Assembly (NCBI RefSeq): GCF_001507435.1
Contig: NZ_LMWH01000172.1
Location: forward strand, 62,001 to 126,000
Source of the DNA: Streptomyces sp. NRRL F-5122
Lineage (GTDB): Bacteria; Actinomycetota; Actinomycetes; Streptomycetales; Streptomycetaceae
Length of the DNA stretch: 64,000 bases
Direction: 5' to 3'
In this document: one piece after another, positions 18,038-24,850 of the stretch
Layout of the letters: every line of letters begins with the position of its first letter
How positions within the stretch are numbered: position 1 is the stretch's first letter
Position numbers and translations under genes: made by a program
Notes under the pieces: generated by a model
Database searches by the model: none
Told to the model about the DNA's origin: nothing
The model's input: the letters and a program-made list of their open reading frames with translations, nothing else

Positions 18038-19261
18038 GTGGCAGCGGAGATCGTCAATTCGCGCAGCGACGGCAATACGGACCAGGACGGCGGGGCCGAG
18101 CCCCACGAGTCCTTCGATCCGGCATTCGCGCTGCACCGCGGGGGCAAGATGGCCGTGCGGGCCACCGTCCCGGTCCGCGACAAGGACGACCTGTCCCTCG
18201 CGTACACGCCCGGCGTGGCCCGGGTGTGCACCGCCATCGCGGAGCAGCCGGAGCTGGTCCACGACTACACATGGAAGTCGTCCGTCGTCGCCGTGGTGAC
18301 CGACGGCACGGCGGTCCTCGGTCTCGGCGACATCGGCCCCGAGGCCTCCCTCCCCGTGATGGAGGGCAAGGCGATCCTGTTCAAGCAGTTCGGCGGGGTG
18401 GACGCGGTCCCGATCGCCCTCGACTGCACGGGCGTGGACGAGATCGTCGAGACCGTCGCGCGGCTGGCGCCCTCCTTCGGGGGCGTGAACCTGGAGGACA
18501 TCTCGGCGCCGCGCTGCTTCGAGATCGAGCGCAAGCTCCAGGAGCGGCTGGACATCCCGGTCTTCCATGACGACCAGCACGGCACGGCCGTGGTGACGCT
18601 CGCGGCCCTGCGGAACGCGGCGAAACTGACCGGGCGCTCCGTCGGCGAGCTGCGCGCCGTCATCTCGGGCGCGGGCGCGGCCGGTGTGGCCATCGCGAAG
18701 ATGCTGGTCGAGGCGGGGATCGGGGATGTGGCGGTCGCCGACCGCAAGGGCGTGGTGTCCCCGGACCGGGACGATCTGACCCCGGTCAAGCGGGAGCTCG
18801 CCGGATTCACGAACAAGGCCGGACTGACCGGTTCGCTGGAGCGGGCCCTCGAGGGCGCCGACGTCTTCATCGGCGTCTCCGGCGGCACGGTGGCTGAGGA
18901 GGCCGTGGCCTCGATGGCCGAGGGCGCCTTCGTGTTCGCGATGGCCAACCCGAACCCCGAGGTGCATCCGGACGTGGCGCACAAGTACGCGTCCGTCGTG
19001 GCGACGGGGCGGTCCGACTTCCCGAACCAGATCAACAACGTGCTGGCGTTCCCCGGCATCTTCGCCGGGGCCCTCCAGGTGCGGGCGTCCCGCATCACGG
19101 AGGGGATGAAGATCGCCGCGGCCGAGGCGCTGGCGGCGGTCGTCGGTGACGACGTGGCGGCCGACTACGTGATCCCGTCGCCCTTCGACGAGCGCGTGGC
19201 CCCGGCGGTGACGGCGGCGGTCGCGGCCGCCGCGCGGGCCGAGGGAGTCGCGCGCCGATAG
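18038..19261 (+). CDS. NAD(P)-dependent malic enzyme
   Basis: 407 residues, short bacterial malic enzyme. It oxidatively decarboxylates malate to pyruvate with NAD(P) reduction. Visible landmarks are LAYTPGVARVC, the metal/substrate region IEFNL-equivalent FEIERKLQERLDIPVFHDDQHGTA, the nucleotide-binding ISGAGAAGVAIAKML and ANPNPEVHPDVA. GTG 18038 is preceded by AAGGGG. Cofactor preference cannot be read reliably. Confidence 0.95.
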   Translation: MAAEIVNSRSDGNTDQDGGAEPHESFDPAFALHRGGKMAVRATVPVRDKDDLSLAYTPGVARVCTAIAEQPELVHDYTWKSSVVAVVTDGTAVLGLGDIGPEASLPVMEGKAILFKQFGGVDAVPIALDCTGVDEIVETVARLAPSFGGVNLEDISAPRCFEIERKLQERLDIPVFHDDQHGTAVVTLAALRNAAKLTGRSVGELRAVISGAGAAGVAIAKMLVEAGIGDVAVADRKGVVSPDRDDLTPVKRELAGFTNKAGLTGSLERALEGADVFIGVSGGTVAEEAVASMAEGAFVFAMANPNPEVHPDVAHKYASVVATGRSDFPNQINNVLAFPGIFAGALQVRASRITEGMKIAAAEALAAVVGDDVAADYVIPSPFDERVAPAVTAAVAAAARAEGVARR

Positions 19262-19268
19262 CTCCACG

Positions 19269-19300
19269 GGGTGGGCGGGTGCACCAGGATCCGCCCACCC
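19269..19300 (+). terminator. Terminator after malic enzyme
   Basis: Perfect 10-bp arms GGGTGGGCGG (19269-19278) and CCGCCCACCC (19291-19300), starting 8 nt after the malic enzyme stop. Confidence 0.8.
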
Positions 19301-19419
19301 GCGGGCACGGTCATCCGGTCCGGCCTCTCTGCGGGCCGCTTCCGGCACCTGCCGAGCGGGACACGCGTCACAGCGAGCCCCGGTTCCGTAGGCCCATCCC
19401 GGAGCCTATCGTCAAGGTC

Positions 19420-20385
19420 ATGTTCGCTGCCTACGCCGCCCGCATCGACCGCGACCACCCCCTCACGGGCCTCGAGTTGGGGGAGCGCCCGGCTCCCGGG
19501 CGCACGCCCGGCTGGACGACCGTGAACGTCAAGGCCGCCTCCCTCAACCACCACGACCTCTGGTCTCTTCGGGGCGTCGGTCTCTCCGAGGACAAGCTCC
19601 CGATGATCCTCGGCTGCGACGCGGCCGGTGTGGACGAGGACGGAAACGAGGTCGTCCTGCACTCCGTCATCGGCCAGACGGGCCATGGTGTCGGCCCGGA
19701 CGAGCCCCGCTCGATCCTCACCGAGCGCTACCAGGGCACCTTCGCCGAGCAGGTCTCCGTCCCCACCTGGAACCTGCTGCCGAAGCCCAAGGAGCTCTCC
19801 TTCGAGGAGGCCGCCTGCCTCCCCACCGCGTGGCTGACGGCCTATCGCATGCTGTTCACCAACGCGGGGGTCCGCCCCGGCGACTCCGTCCTCGTCCAGG
19901 GCGCCGGCGGAGGAGTCGCCACCGCCGCGATCGTGCTGGGCAAGGCGGCCGGTCTGCGGATGTTCGCCACCAGCCGTGACGAGGCCAAGCGCAAGCGGGC
20001 CCTGGAACTGGGCGCCGTGGAGGCGCTGGAGTCCGGGGCGCGGCTGCCGCAGCGGGTGGACGCGGTCATCGAGACCGTCGGTGCCGCCACCTGGTCCCAC
20101 TCCATCAAGTCCCTGCGTCCCGGGGGCACCGTCGTCATCTCGGGTGCCACCAGCGGTGACCGCCCCTCCCATGCGGAACTCACCCGCATCTTCTTCCTGG
20201 AGTTGAAGGTCGTCGGCTCCACCATGGGCTCCAAGGACGAACTGGAGGACCTGCTCTCCTTCTGTGCCGCCACCGGGGTGCGTCCCGTCATCGACGAGGT
20301 GCTTCCGCTGGACCGGGCCCGCGAGGGCTTCGAACGACTGGAGTCCGGCAACCAGTTCGGAAAGATCGTGCTGGCCGCGAACTGA
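19420..20385 (+). CDS. Zinc-type MDR alcohol dehydrogenase / quinone oxidoreductase-like protein
   Basis: 321 residues from ATG 19420. A GroES-like N-terminal part (NVKAASLNHHDLWSLRG, LGCDAAGVV-like) and a Rossmann part (VLVQGAGGGVATAAIVLGKAAG near 140) define a medium-chain dehydrogenase. There is no structural four-cysteine zinc lobe, so the zinc-free quinone oxidoreductase/NADPH branch is more likely. The upstream frame open to 19279 lies in the terminator region and was rejected. Confidence 0.87.
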   Translation: MFAAYAARIDRDHPLTGLELGERPAPGRTPGWTTVNVKAASLNHHDLWSLRGVGLSEDKLPMILGCDAAGVDEDGNEVVLHSVIGQTGHGVGPDEPRSILTERYQGTFAEQVSVPTWNLLPKPKELSFEEAACLPTAWLTAYRMLFTNAGVRPGDSVLVQGAGGGVATAAIVLGKAAGLRMFATSRDEAKRKRALELGAVEALESGARLPQRVDAVIETVGAATWSHSIKSLRPGGTVVISGATSGDRPSHAELTRIFFLELKVVGSTMGSKDELEDLLSFCAATGVRPVIDEVLPLDRAREGFERLESGNQFGKIVLAAN

Positions 20386-20409
20386 CCGACGCCCACCTTT
20401 GCCGTCCGC

Positions 20410-20438
20410 GGCGGGTCCGGAATCCTTCCGGGCCCGCC
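20410..20438 (+). terminator. Terminator after MDR oxidoreductase
   Basis: Arms GGCGGGTCCGGAA (20410-20422) and TTCCGGGCCCGCC (20426-20438) with one G-U pair and a 3-nt loop. Confidence 0.8.
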
Positions 20439-20480
20439 GTTCGTGTGTGGTCCCCGCGGCGAGGCCACATCACCCTGCAT

Positions 20481-20524
20481 GTCAACCGGGGTTGACATGC
20501 AGGGTGATGTCAATCTAAGTTGAC
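20481..20524. promoter_or_regulatory. Paired palindromic operator GTCAA-N6-TTGAC x2
   Basis: Two identical-format 16-bp palindromes lie directly before the HTH gene: GTCAA CCGGGG TTGAC at 20481-20496 and GTCAA TCTAAG TTGAC at 20509-20524, centres 28 bp apart. The first is the core of a longer perfect inverted repeat, with 20-bp arms at 20468-20487 and 20490-20509. The two sites cover the -35 and -10 of the promoter at 20492-20521, which is the arrangement of an autorepressor. The obvious candidate binder is the 69-residue HTH protein encoded next. Confidence 0.75.
20492..20521 (+). promoter_or_regulatory. Promoter of HTH-ClpN operon, leaderless
   Basis: TTGACA (20492-20497), 18-bp spacer, TAAGTT (20516-20521). 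The ATG of the HTH gene begins 7 nt after the -10 element, so transcription probably starts at the A of the ATG and the mRNA is leaderless. Confidence 0.65.
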
Positions 20525-20527
20525 ACC

Positions 20528-20737
20528 ATGACCGAAGCAACGGATCTCGCCGAGCGCGCGGGTGACCGCGATCCGCGGATCGGACTGCGGGCCGTGTCCG
20601 CGCTGCGGAGGCTGCTCGAGCAGTTGGAGGCGGTGCAGGTGCGCAGCGCGCGCAATCAGGGGTGGTCGTGGCAGGAGATCGCCGCAGAACTCGGAGTCAG
20701 CAGGCAGGCCGTGCACAAGAAGTACGGGAGGCAGTGA
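20528..20737 (+). CDS. Small helix-turn-helix protein, probable autoregulator
   Basis: 69 residues. The C-terminal third, QGWSWQEIAAELGVSRQAVHKKYGRQ (written here in two parts: WSWQEIAAELGV and SRQAVHKKYG), is a helix-turn-helix at about 46-67. The N-terminal part is a single amphipathic helix that may dimerise. It is preceded by a double palindrome over its own promoter and is coupled to the next gene by a TGATG overlap, so it probably represses its own operon. Family seen widely next to Clp-N domain proteins in actinobacteria. Confidence 0.82.
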   Translation: MTEATDLAERAGDRDPRIGLRAVSALRRLLEQLEAVQVRSARNQGWSWQEIAAELGVSRQAVHKKYGRQ

Positions 20738-21300
20738 TGTTCGAGCGGTTCACCAAGGACGCTCGTGCGGTGGTGATCGGGGCGATCGAGCACGCCGAAC
20801 GGGCGGGCGAGGAACGGGTCGACGAGCCGCATGTGCTGCTCGCCCTTCTCGATCGTGAGGGCAGCCGGGCCGCGTTCGCCCTGGCCGCCCTCGGACTCAC
20901 CGGACAGCGTGAAGCAGTGGTACGGGACCTTGCCGAGGCGCGCCGCCGCGGCGGACTGTCCCGCGCCGACACGGACGCCCTCGCCGGGCTGGGTGTCGAC
21001 GTGGCGGAGATCGTCTCCCGGATCGAGGAGGCGCACGGTGAGGGCGTGCTGGCGGCGGGTCGCCAGGGTGGCGCACGGCGGTCCGGGCGGCGCCCGTTCA
21101 CCCGTGGTGCCAAGGACCTGCTGGCCATGTCCCTGCGCACCGCCCTCGCCCACGACGACCGGCACATCGGTGACGAGCACCTGCTTCTCGCCCTCACCGC
21201 TCGCCCCGGCGTCCCCGCCGAGGTCCTCGCCGACCACGGGGTGACGCATGAGTCTGTCGAGCGCGTGCTGTGGGGGAAGGGGGAGACCAAGGCCGGGTGA
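20737..21300 (+). CDS. Clp N-terminal (double repeat) domain protein
   Basis: 187 residues made of two Clp-N repeats: FERFTKDARAVVIGAIEHAERAGEERVDEPHVLLALL near the start and FTRGAKDLLAMSLRTALAHDDRHIGDEHLLLAL in the C-terminal half. There is no AAA+ domain, so it is not an unfoldase; it may be an adaptor, a decoy for Clp substrates, or a stress sensor. ATG 20737 shares its A with the TGA of the HTH gene, giving tight translational coupling. Confidence 0.85.
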   Translation: MFERFTKDARAVVIGAIEHAERAGEERVDEPHVLLALLDREGSRAAFALAALGLTGQREAVVRDLAEARRRGGLSRADTDALAGLGVDVAEIVSRIEEAHGEGVLAAGRQGGARRSGRRPFTRGAKDLLAMSLRTALAHDDRHIGDEHLLLALTARPGVPAEVLADHGVTHESVERVLWGKGETKAG

Positions 21301-21315
21301 GCCCCTTGACGTCAG

Positions 21316-21348
21316 CACCCGCCCCGTGGAGGTGTCGCGTGGCGGGTG
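21316..21348. terminator. Hairpin between convergent ClpN and PadR genes
   Basis: Arms CACCCGCC (21316-21323) and GGCGGGTG (21341-21348). A weaker stem with a 17-nt loop. Confidence 0.5.
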
Positions 21349-21360
21349 ACCCGGCCGGTC

Positions 21361-21382
21361 GGCGCGGCCGGACGGCCGCGCC
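21361..21382. terminator. Second hairpin between convergent genes
   Basis: Perfect 9-bp arms GGCGCGGCC (21361-21369) and GGCCGCGCC (21374-21382) with a 4-nt loop, 9 nt before the PadR stop codon. Confidence 0.65.
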
Positions 21383-21390
21383 TACTGCCG

Positions 21391-22419
21391 TCAGCTCTTC
21401 CGCGACCGCAGCGTCGCCCCTATGTGGGCCGCCGCCGTCGACAGATGGCGGCGCGCGTCGCGGAGCTGCTCCTCCGTCACTCCGTTGTCGCGGGCCGCGT
21501 CACGGATGTCGTCGCGGAAGCGGTCCAGCAGACGGTCGAGGGCGCGGGCCGGATCGCCCGTGAAGTCCTCGTGCGCCCAGGAGGGTTCGTAGGTGCCGGG
21601 GAAGTCCTCGGGGGTCTTCGAGTACTCCGGCCGGCTCGCCGTCTTCGGCGCGTCCGATGTCCCACCCGGTCGTCCGAATCCGTACTCCTTGCCGAACTCG
21701 CCGAACTCCTTGGCCAGTTCGGTCAGCCCCTCCCGGACGCCGGTCGGCCAGTCGCCGCGCGTGAAGTGGTCCTGCACCTGCTCCTGAACCCGGCGGGCGA
21801 TGCGCTGCACTTCCTCCTGTGCCTGGGCGCGCGCCCGCTCCTGTGCCTCCCTGGCCTGACGGCGGGCCTGCTGGGCGTCCTCGCGGGCCCGCCGGCTCTC
21901 GTCCTTGGCGCGCCGGGCCTGTTCCTTCCACTCCTGCTTGACGCGGCGCATCTCCTCCTTGGCGGCGCGCCATGCCTCCTTCTCGGAGGGACTGCCGTCC
22001 CCGTACGCCCCTGTGTGCTCCCCGGTGCCCCGCCGGGCTTCGGAGACCGCGGCCCGCATCTCACGGCGCAGATCGCCCGCGGCCCCCCGCACGTCGGCGC
22101 GGATCTCGGCGGCCAGCTCCGCGACCGACTCGCGGATCTCCAGCTCAAGGTCGGCCAGTTCATCGCTGCGGTCGGCCAGTTCGGCGCGGCCCGCGTCCGT
22201 GATGGCGTACACCTTTCGGCCGCCCTCGGTGGTGTGTGTGACCAGCCCCTCGGCCTCCAGCTTGGCCAGCCGCGGATAGACGGTGCCGGCGGAGGGTGCG
22301 TAGAGCCCCTGGAAACGCTCCTCCAGCAGCCTTATCACCTCGTATCCGTGGCGCGGGGCCTCGTCGAGGAGCTTCAGCAGATAGAGGCGCAGTCGTCCAT
22401 GGGCGAAGACGGGAGGCAT
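21391..22419 (-). CDS. PadR-family regulator with long charged coiled-coil tail
   Basis: 342 residues. Residues 1-85 are a PadR winged helix (LRLYLLKLLDEAPRHGYEVIRLLEERF, APSAGTVYPRLAKLEAEGLV). The rest is far longer than the usual ~100-residue C-terminal domain. It has predicted helix with Arg/Glu/Ala/Gln repeats from about 95 to 215 (coiled coil), then a Gly/Pro/Ser linker, then a short conserved helix (DPARALDRLLDRFRDDIRDAARDNGVTEEQL). It is encoded 1 nt after the DUF4097 gene, so the two form an operon. Likely a repressor of that operon. Confidence 0.87.
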   Translation of the reverse strand: MPPVFAHGRLRLYLLKLLDEAPRHGYEVIRLLEERFQGLYAPSAGTVYPRLAKLEAEGLVTHTTEGGRKVYAITDAGRAELADRSDELADLELEIRESVAELAAEIRADVRGAAGDLRREMRAAVSEARRGTGEHTGAYGDGSPSEKEAWRAAKEEMRRVKQEWKEQARRAKDESRRAREDAQQARRQAREAQERARAQAQEEVQRIARRVQEQVQDHFTRGDWPTGVREGLTELAKEFGEFGKEYGFGRPGGTSDAPKTASRPEYSKTPEDFPGTYEPSWAHEDFTGDPARALDRLLDRFRDDIRDAARDNGVTEEQLRDARRHLSTAAAHIGATLRSRKS

Positions 22420-22420
22420 G

Positions 22421-23350
22421 TCAGAGCCCCTTCTGCTCGGTCGGTGCGCCGGTCGTGCCCTGGGGGGAACGATCGGACGGGGCGGCGGTGTCGCGGCCGG
22501 CGGCCGCGCCCCGTGGGCCGGGGGCGTTCCATGGCTCGTCCGTCGAGGGCGGGCGGCGGAGCAGGGCGATGGAGCCGGAGACCGTCGTCGCCTTCAGGCG
22601 GCCGCTTCCCCCGCCGAGCCGGCCCGTGATCTTCTTGGCGCCCCACTGGCCGGTCACGCGCAGGTCCTCGAAGGCGTTGGAGACCGTGCCGCTCGCGGTG
22701 TTCGCCTCGACCTCGGCGTCCGCCGGATGGGGGAGCCGGACGGCGATCTCTCCCGAGACATTGGTCAGGCGGGCGTCGGTGGGGCCGCTCGTGGGGTCGA
22801 GGTCCAGGATGATCGAGCCGCTCACGGAGTCGGCCTTGACGAGCGGGCAGGCGCCCTCGATGACGGTCAGGTCGCCGGAGACGGAGTTCAGTCGCAGCTC
22901 CCCGGTGACCCCCTGGGCCTCCACGCTTCCCGACACCGTCGAGGCGCGGACCGGTCCGGACATACCCACGAGTGTCGTGTCGCCCGTGACCCCCTTGACG
23001 TCCGTGCCGCCGTCGACTCCCGAGACCATGGCGTTGGCCCCGACCACGCCCACTTCGACGCGGGTTGACGCCGGAACGGTCAGGGAGACCACCGCACTGC
23101 GGCGCCAGCCCTTGGAGTCCAGCCACTTGAGGAAGCCCTTCCAGGGAAGGTCGTCGTACGCCACGGTGAGGACGCCGTCCTTGTGTGTCACCGTCAGCGG
23201 GGGGCCCTCGATCTCGGAGACCTCCAGGCGCGCGGAACCTTCGTCGGTGCCCACCACGTTCACCGTTCCGTTGACGATGCGCACATGGAGTGCCGTCACG
23301 GGGGCGTCGAAGGTGAGCTTCCTCGGCTCGGCGACGGACCACTCGGACAT
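22421..23350 (-). CDS. DUF4097 (putative adhesin-like beta-repeat) protein
   Basis: 309 residues. After ~20 residues a DUF4097 beta-helix-like repeat region runs to about 270, with recurring VSGSV / VSGDL / VSGEI / ASGTV units roughly 20-22 residues apart. There is no signal peptide or membrane segment, so it is presumably cytoplasmic, perhaps a sensor for the PadR partner. ATG 23350 is chosen for GAGGAGGT 7 nt upstream; an in-frame ATG at 23422 lies inside the promoter. The C-terminal ~40 residues are Pro/Gly/Ala-rich. Confidence 0.85.
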   Translation of the reverse strand: MSEWSVAEPRKLTFDAPVTALHVRIVNGTVNVVGTDEGSARLEVSEIEGPPLTVTHKDGVLTVAYDDLPWKGFLKWLDSKGWRRSAVVSLTVPASTRVEVGVVGANAMVSGVDGGTDVKGVTGDTTLVGMSGPVRASTVSGSVEAQGVTGELRLNSVSGDLTVIEGACPLVKADSVSGSIILDLDPTSGPTDARLTNVSGEIAVRLPHPADAEVEANTASGTVSNAFEDLRVTGQWGAKKITGRLGGGSGRLKATTVSGSIALLRRPPSTDEPWNAPGPRGAAAGRDTAAPSDRSPQGTTGAPTEQKGL

Positions 23351-23425
23351 GGTGCTGACCTCCTCGGCCGTGCGGACACTGCGCACGCGGCGAACGACAC
23401 GCCATATCGCGTCTTGTGTCATTCA

Positions 23426-23453
23426 CGATATATCGCGGACCGGGAAAGTCAAG
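23426..23453 (-). promoter_or_regulatory. Promoter and possible PadR operator of DUF4097-PadR operon
   Basis: On the minus strand TTGACT (23453-23448) and TATCGT (23431-23426) are separated by 16 bp. The palindrome CGATATATCG (23427-23436) overlaps the -10 element. A second ATATCGCG copy at 23404-23411 repeats 23431-23438 with 27-bp spacing. AT-rich palindromes of this kind suit PadR autoregulation, which is an inference. Confidence 0.5.
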
Positions 23454-23534
23454 ACACCCGTTCTGGGGAATCCATGGGGGAAACCGGCGAAACGGTCCGA
23501 ACCGGGCGTGTGTTCGGGTGGTGCGCCCCTCCCG

Positions 23535-23567
23535 GGGCGGGCCTCCTCCGTGGGCGGGCCTCCTCCG
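23535..23567. repeat. Tandem 16-bp GC-rich repeat
   Basis: GGGCGGGCCTCCTCCG occurs at 23535-23550 and 23552-23567 (period 17). Degenerate CTCCGAGGG and CTCCTCCGAAGG copies continue to about 23620. Non-coding, function unknown. Confidence 0.7.
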
Positions 23568-24001
23568 AGGGAGCGCACCTCCGAGGGCGGCACACACCGG
23601 GGGGCTGGCCCTCCTCCGAAGGCGGACACTCCCATCCACCGGGACAGGTCCGGGATCCAGCGGGATCCACCCGAGCGGGAACGAGGCGAGGACGGGCGGG
23701 AAGCCGATGAGCAGGCCCGTGGCAGCGGGGCCTCGGGTCTCCGAAGCCCGCGACGGCGCGTCCGGGGGCGGTGGGTCCCGCGACCGCGAGCGGCAGCGAG
23801 CCGGAGACCCGCGTGACGTCGGCGATCGGCGAGGTCGTCGCGCAGGAAAGGCGCGTGTGACGCCCCGCCGGATCCAGGTGGACGGCGGGCTCGGAAACCG
23901 GGACCGCCGAACCCCGAACGGGCCGGCCTCGGGCCGGGTCGGCCTCTGAACGGGCCGCGGTACCGCTGTTACAGATCGGTCCCTGTCCCGCTCGGCGGAC
24001 G

Positions 24002-24181
24002 CTACTCGTCGTCCTCGTCGTCCAGGCGTGCGAGCCAGGTCGCCAGTCGTTCCACCGGCACCTCGAAGTCGGGGTTGAGATCGACGAACGTACGAAGCTG
24101 CTCGGCGAGCCACTCGAAGGTGATCTCTTCGTCGCCGCGCCGTTTCTCGAGTTCTTCGATGCCGCGGTCGGTGAAGTACAT
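24002..24181 (-). CDS. DUF6104 family small acidic protein
   Basis: 59 residues from ATG 24181: begins MYFTDRGIEELEKRRG and ends in the acidic tail LARLDDEDDE. This short sequence is very highly conserved across streptomycetes, which supports it being a real protein, but no function is known. A longer in-frame start at 24307 would add non-conserved basic sequence. It is divergent from the Trypco1 gene across 168 nt. Confidence 0.85.
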   Translation of the reverse strand: MYFTDRGIEELEKRRGDEEITFEWLAEQLRTFVDLNPDFEVPVERLATWLARLDDEDDE

Positions 24182-24349
24182 CGGTGGTGCTCCGTCGGTT
24201 CGGTAGAGGGGTAGGAGAGGACAAGAAAATGATAGGCGGGAGTGCGGCGGCCCTGCGGGGCGAGCGGGGCTCTCGCGCGACGACCGCCGTGTCGCTAGCC
24301 TGCGCACCGGCAGGCGGGATCACGGGGGCCCGGGGGAACGGGGGATGCC

Positions 24350-24850
24350 ATGGCGGACGAGTCGACGCGGATAGCGCGCATCGAGATGCCGGACGGAACG
24401 CCGGTGTGGGCCCGGATATCGGGGGCCGGGGAGCTCGCGGTGCCGCCCGGTGAGCTGTCGTACACGGACACGGGATTCGCCGACCGCGTGGAGGCGCAGG
24501 TCGAGAGCCTGCACTCCGTCGTGACCAGCGTGGCGCGTTCGCTGGCAGGACCCCTGCGCGCGGTGCGGCCCGACGAGGTCAGTGTCGAGTTCGGGATCGA
24601 GCTGACCGCGAAGGCGGGCAAGGTGGTCGGACTGCTGGCCGACGGCGAGGCCAAGGCGGGCATCACGGTCACCCTCACCTGGCAGGGCGGGCCGCCGGCC
24701 GCCGATCCGTCCGGTGACGCCTCCGGTCCGGGGACCGGCACGCCGGGTGACGCACTGTCCTCCCCGGCCGCCGCCCCGCGCACGGATGCGGCCGGCGGCG
24801 CCCGGGCGCACGGCGGCTCCGCAGCCGCCGGTGCGGGGGGCGGGGCATGA
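24350..24850 (+). CDS. Trypsin-co-occurring domain protein (CU044_2847 / Trypco1-like)
   Basis: 166 residues. The first ~100 residues form a compact beta-rich domain ending EVSVEFGIELTAKAGKVVGLLADGEAKAGITVTLTWQ, the hallmark of the CU044_2847/Trypco1 family found beside trypsin-like proteases in conflict-system operons. The last ~60 residues are Ala/Gly/Ser/Pro low complexity. It overlaps the next gene, a trypsin-VMAP protein, by 4 nt (ATGA), so the two are co-translated. Probable role: partner or substrate presenter for the protease, inferred from context. GGGGG precedes ATG 24350. Confidence 0.8.
   Translation: MADESTRIARIEMPDGTPVWARISGAGELAVPPGELSYTDTGFADRVEAQVESLHSVVTSVARSLAGPLRAVRPDEVSVEFGIELTAKAGKVVGLLADGEAKAGITVTLTWQGGPPAADPSGDASGPGTGTPGDALSSPAAAPRTDAAGGARAHGGSAAAGAGGGA

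Larger units (their letters stand above)
23351..24001. other. 651-bp region without a supported gene
   Basis: Apart from the DUF4097 promoter at its left end, no reading frame shows recognisable protein sequence. Open frames on both strands are Pro/Arg/Gly-rich composition artefacts. It contains the GC-rich direct repeats at 23535-23567. A decayed gene cannot be excluded for 23650-23950 but no family was recognised. Confidence 0.5.

Noticed and set aside
23535..23620. Possible CRISPR-like array
   Set aside because: Repeat units are adjacent with no unique spacers, only two exact copies, and no cas genes are nearby.
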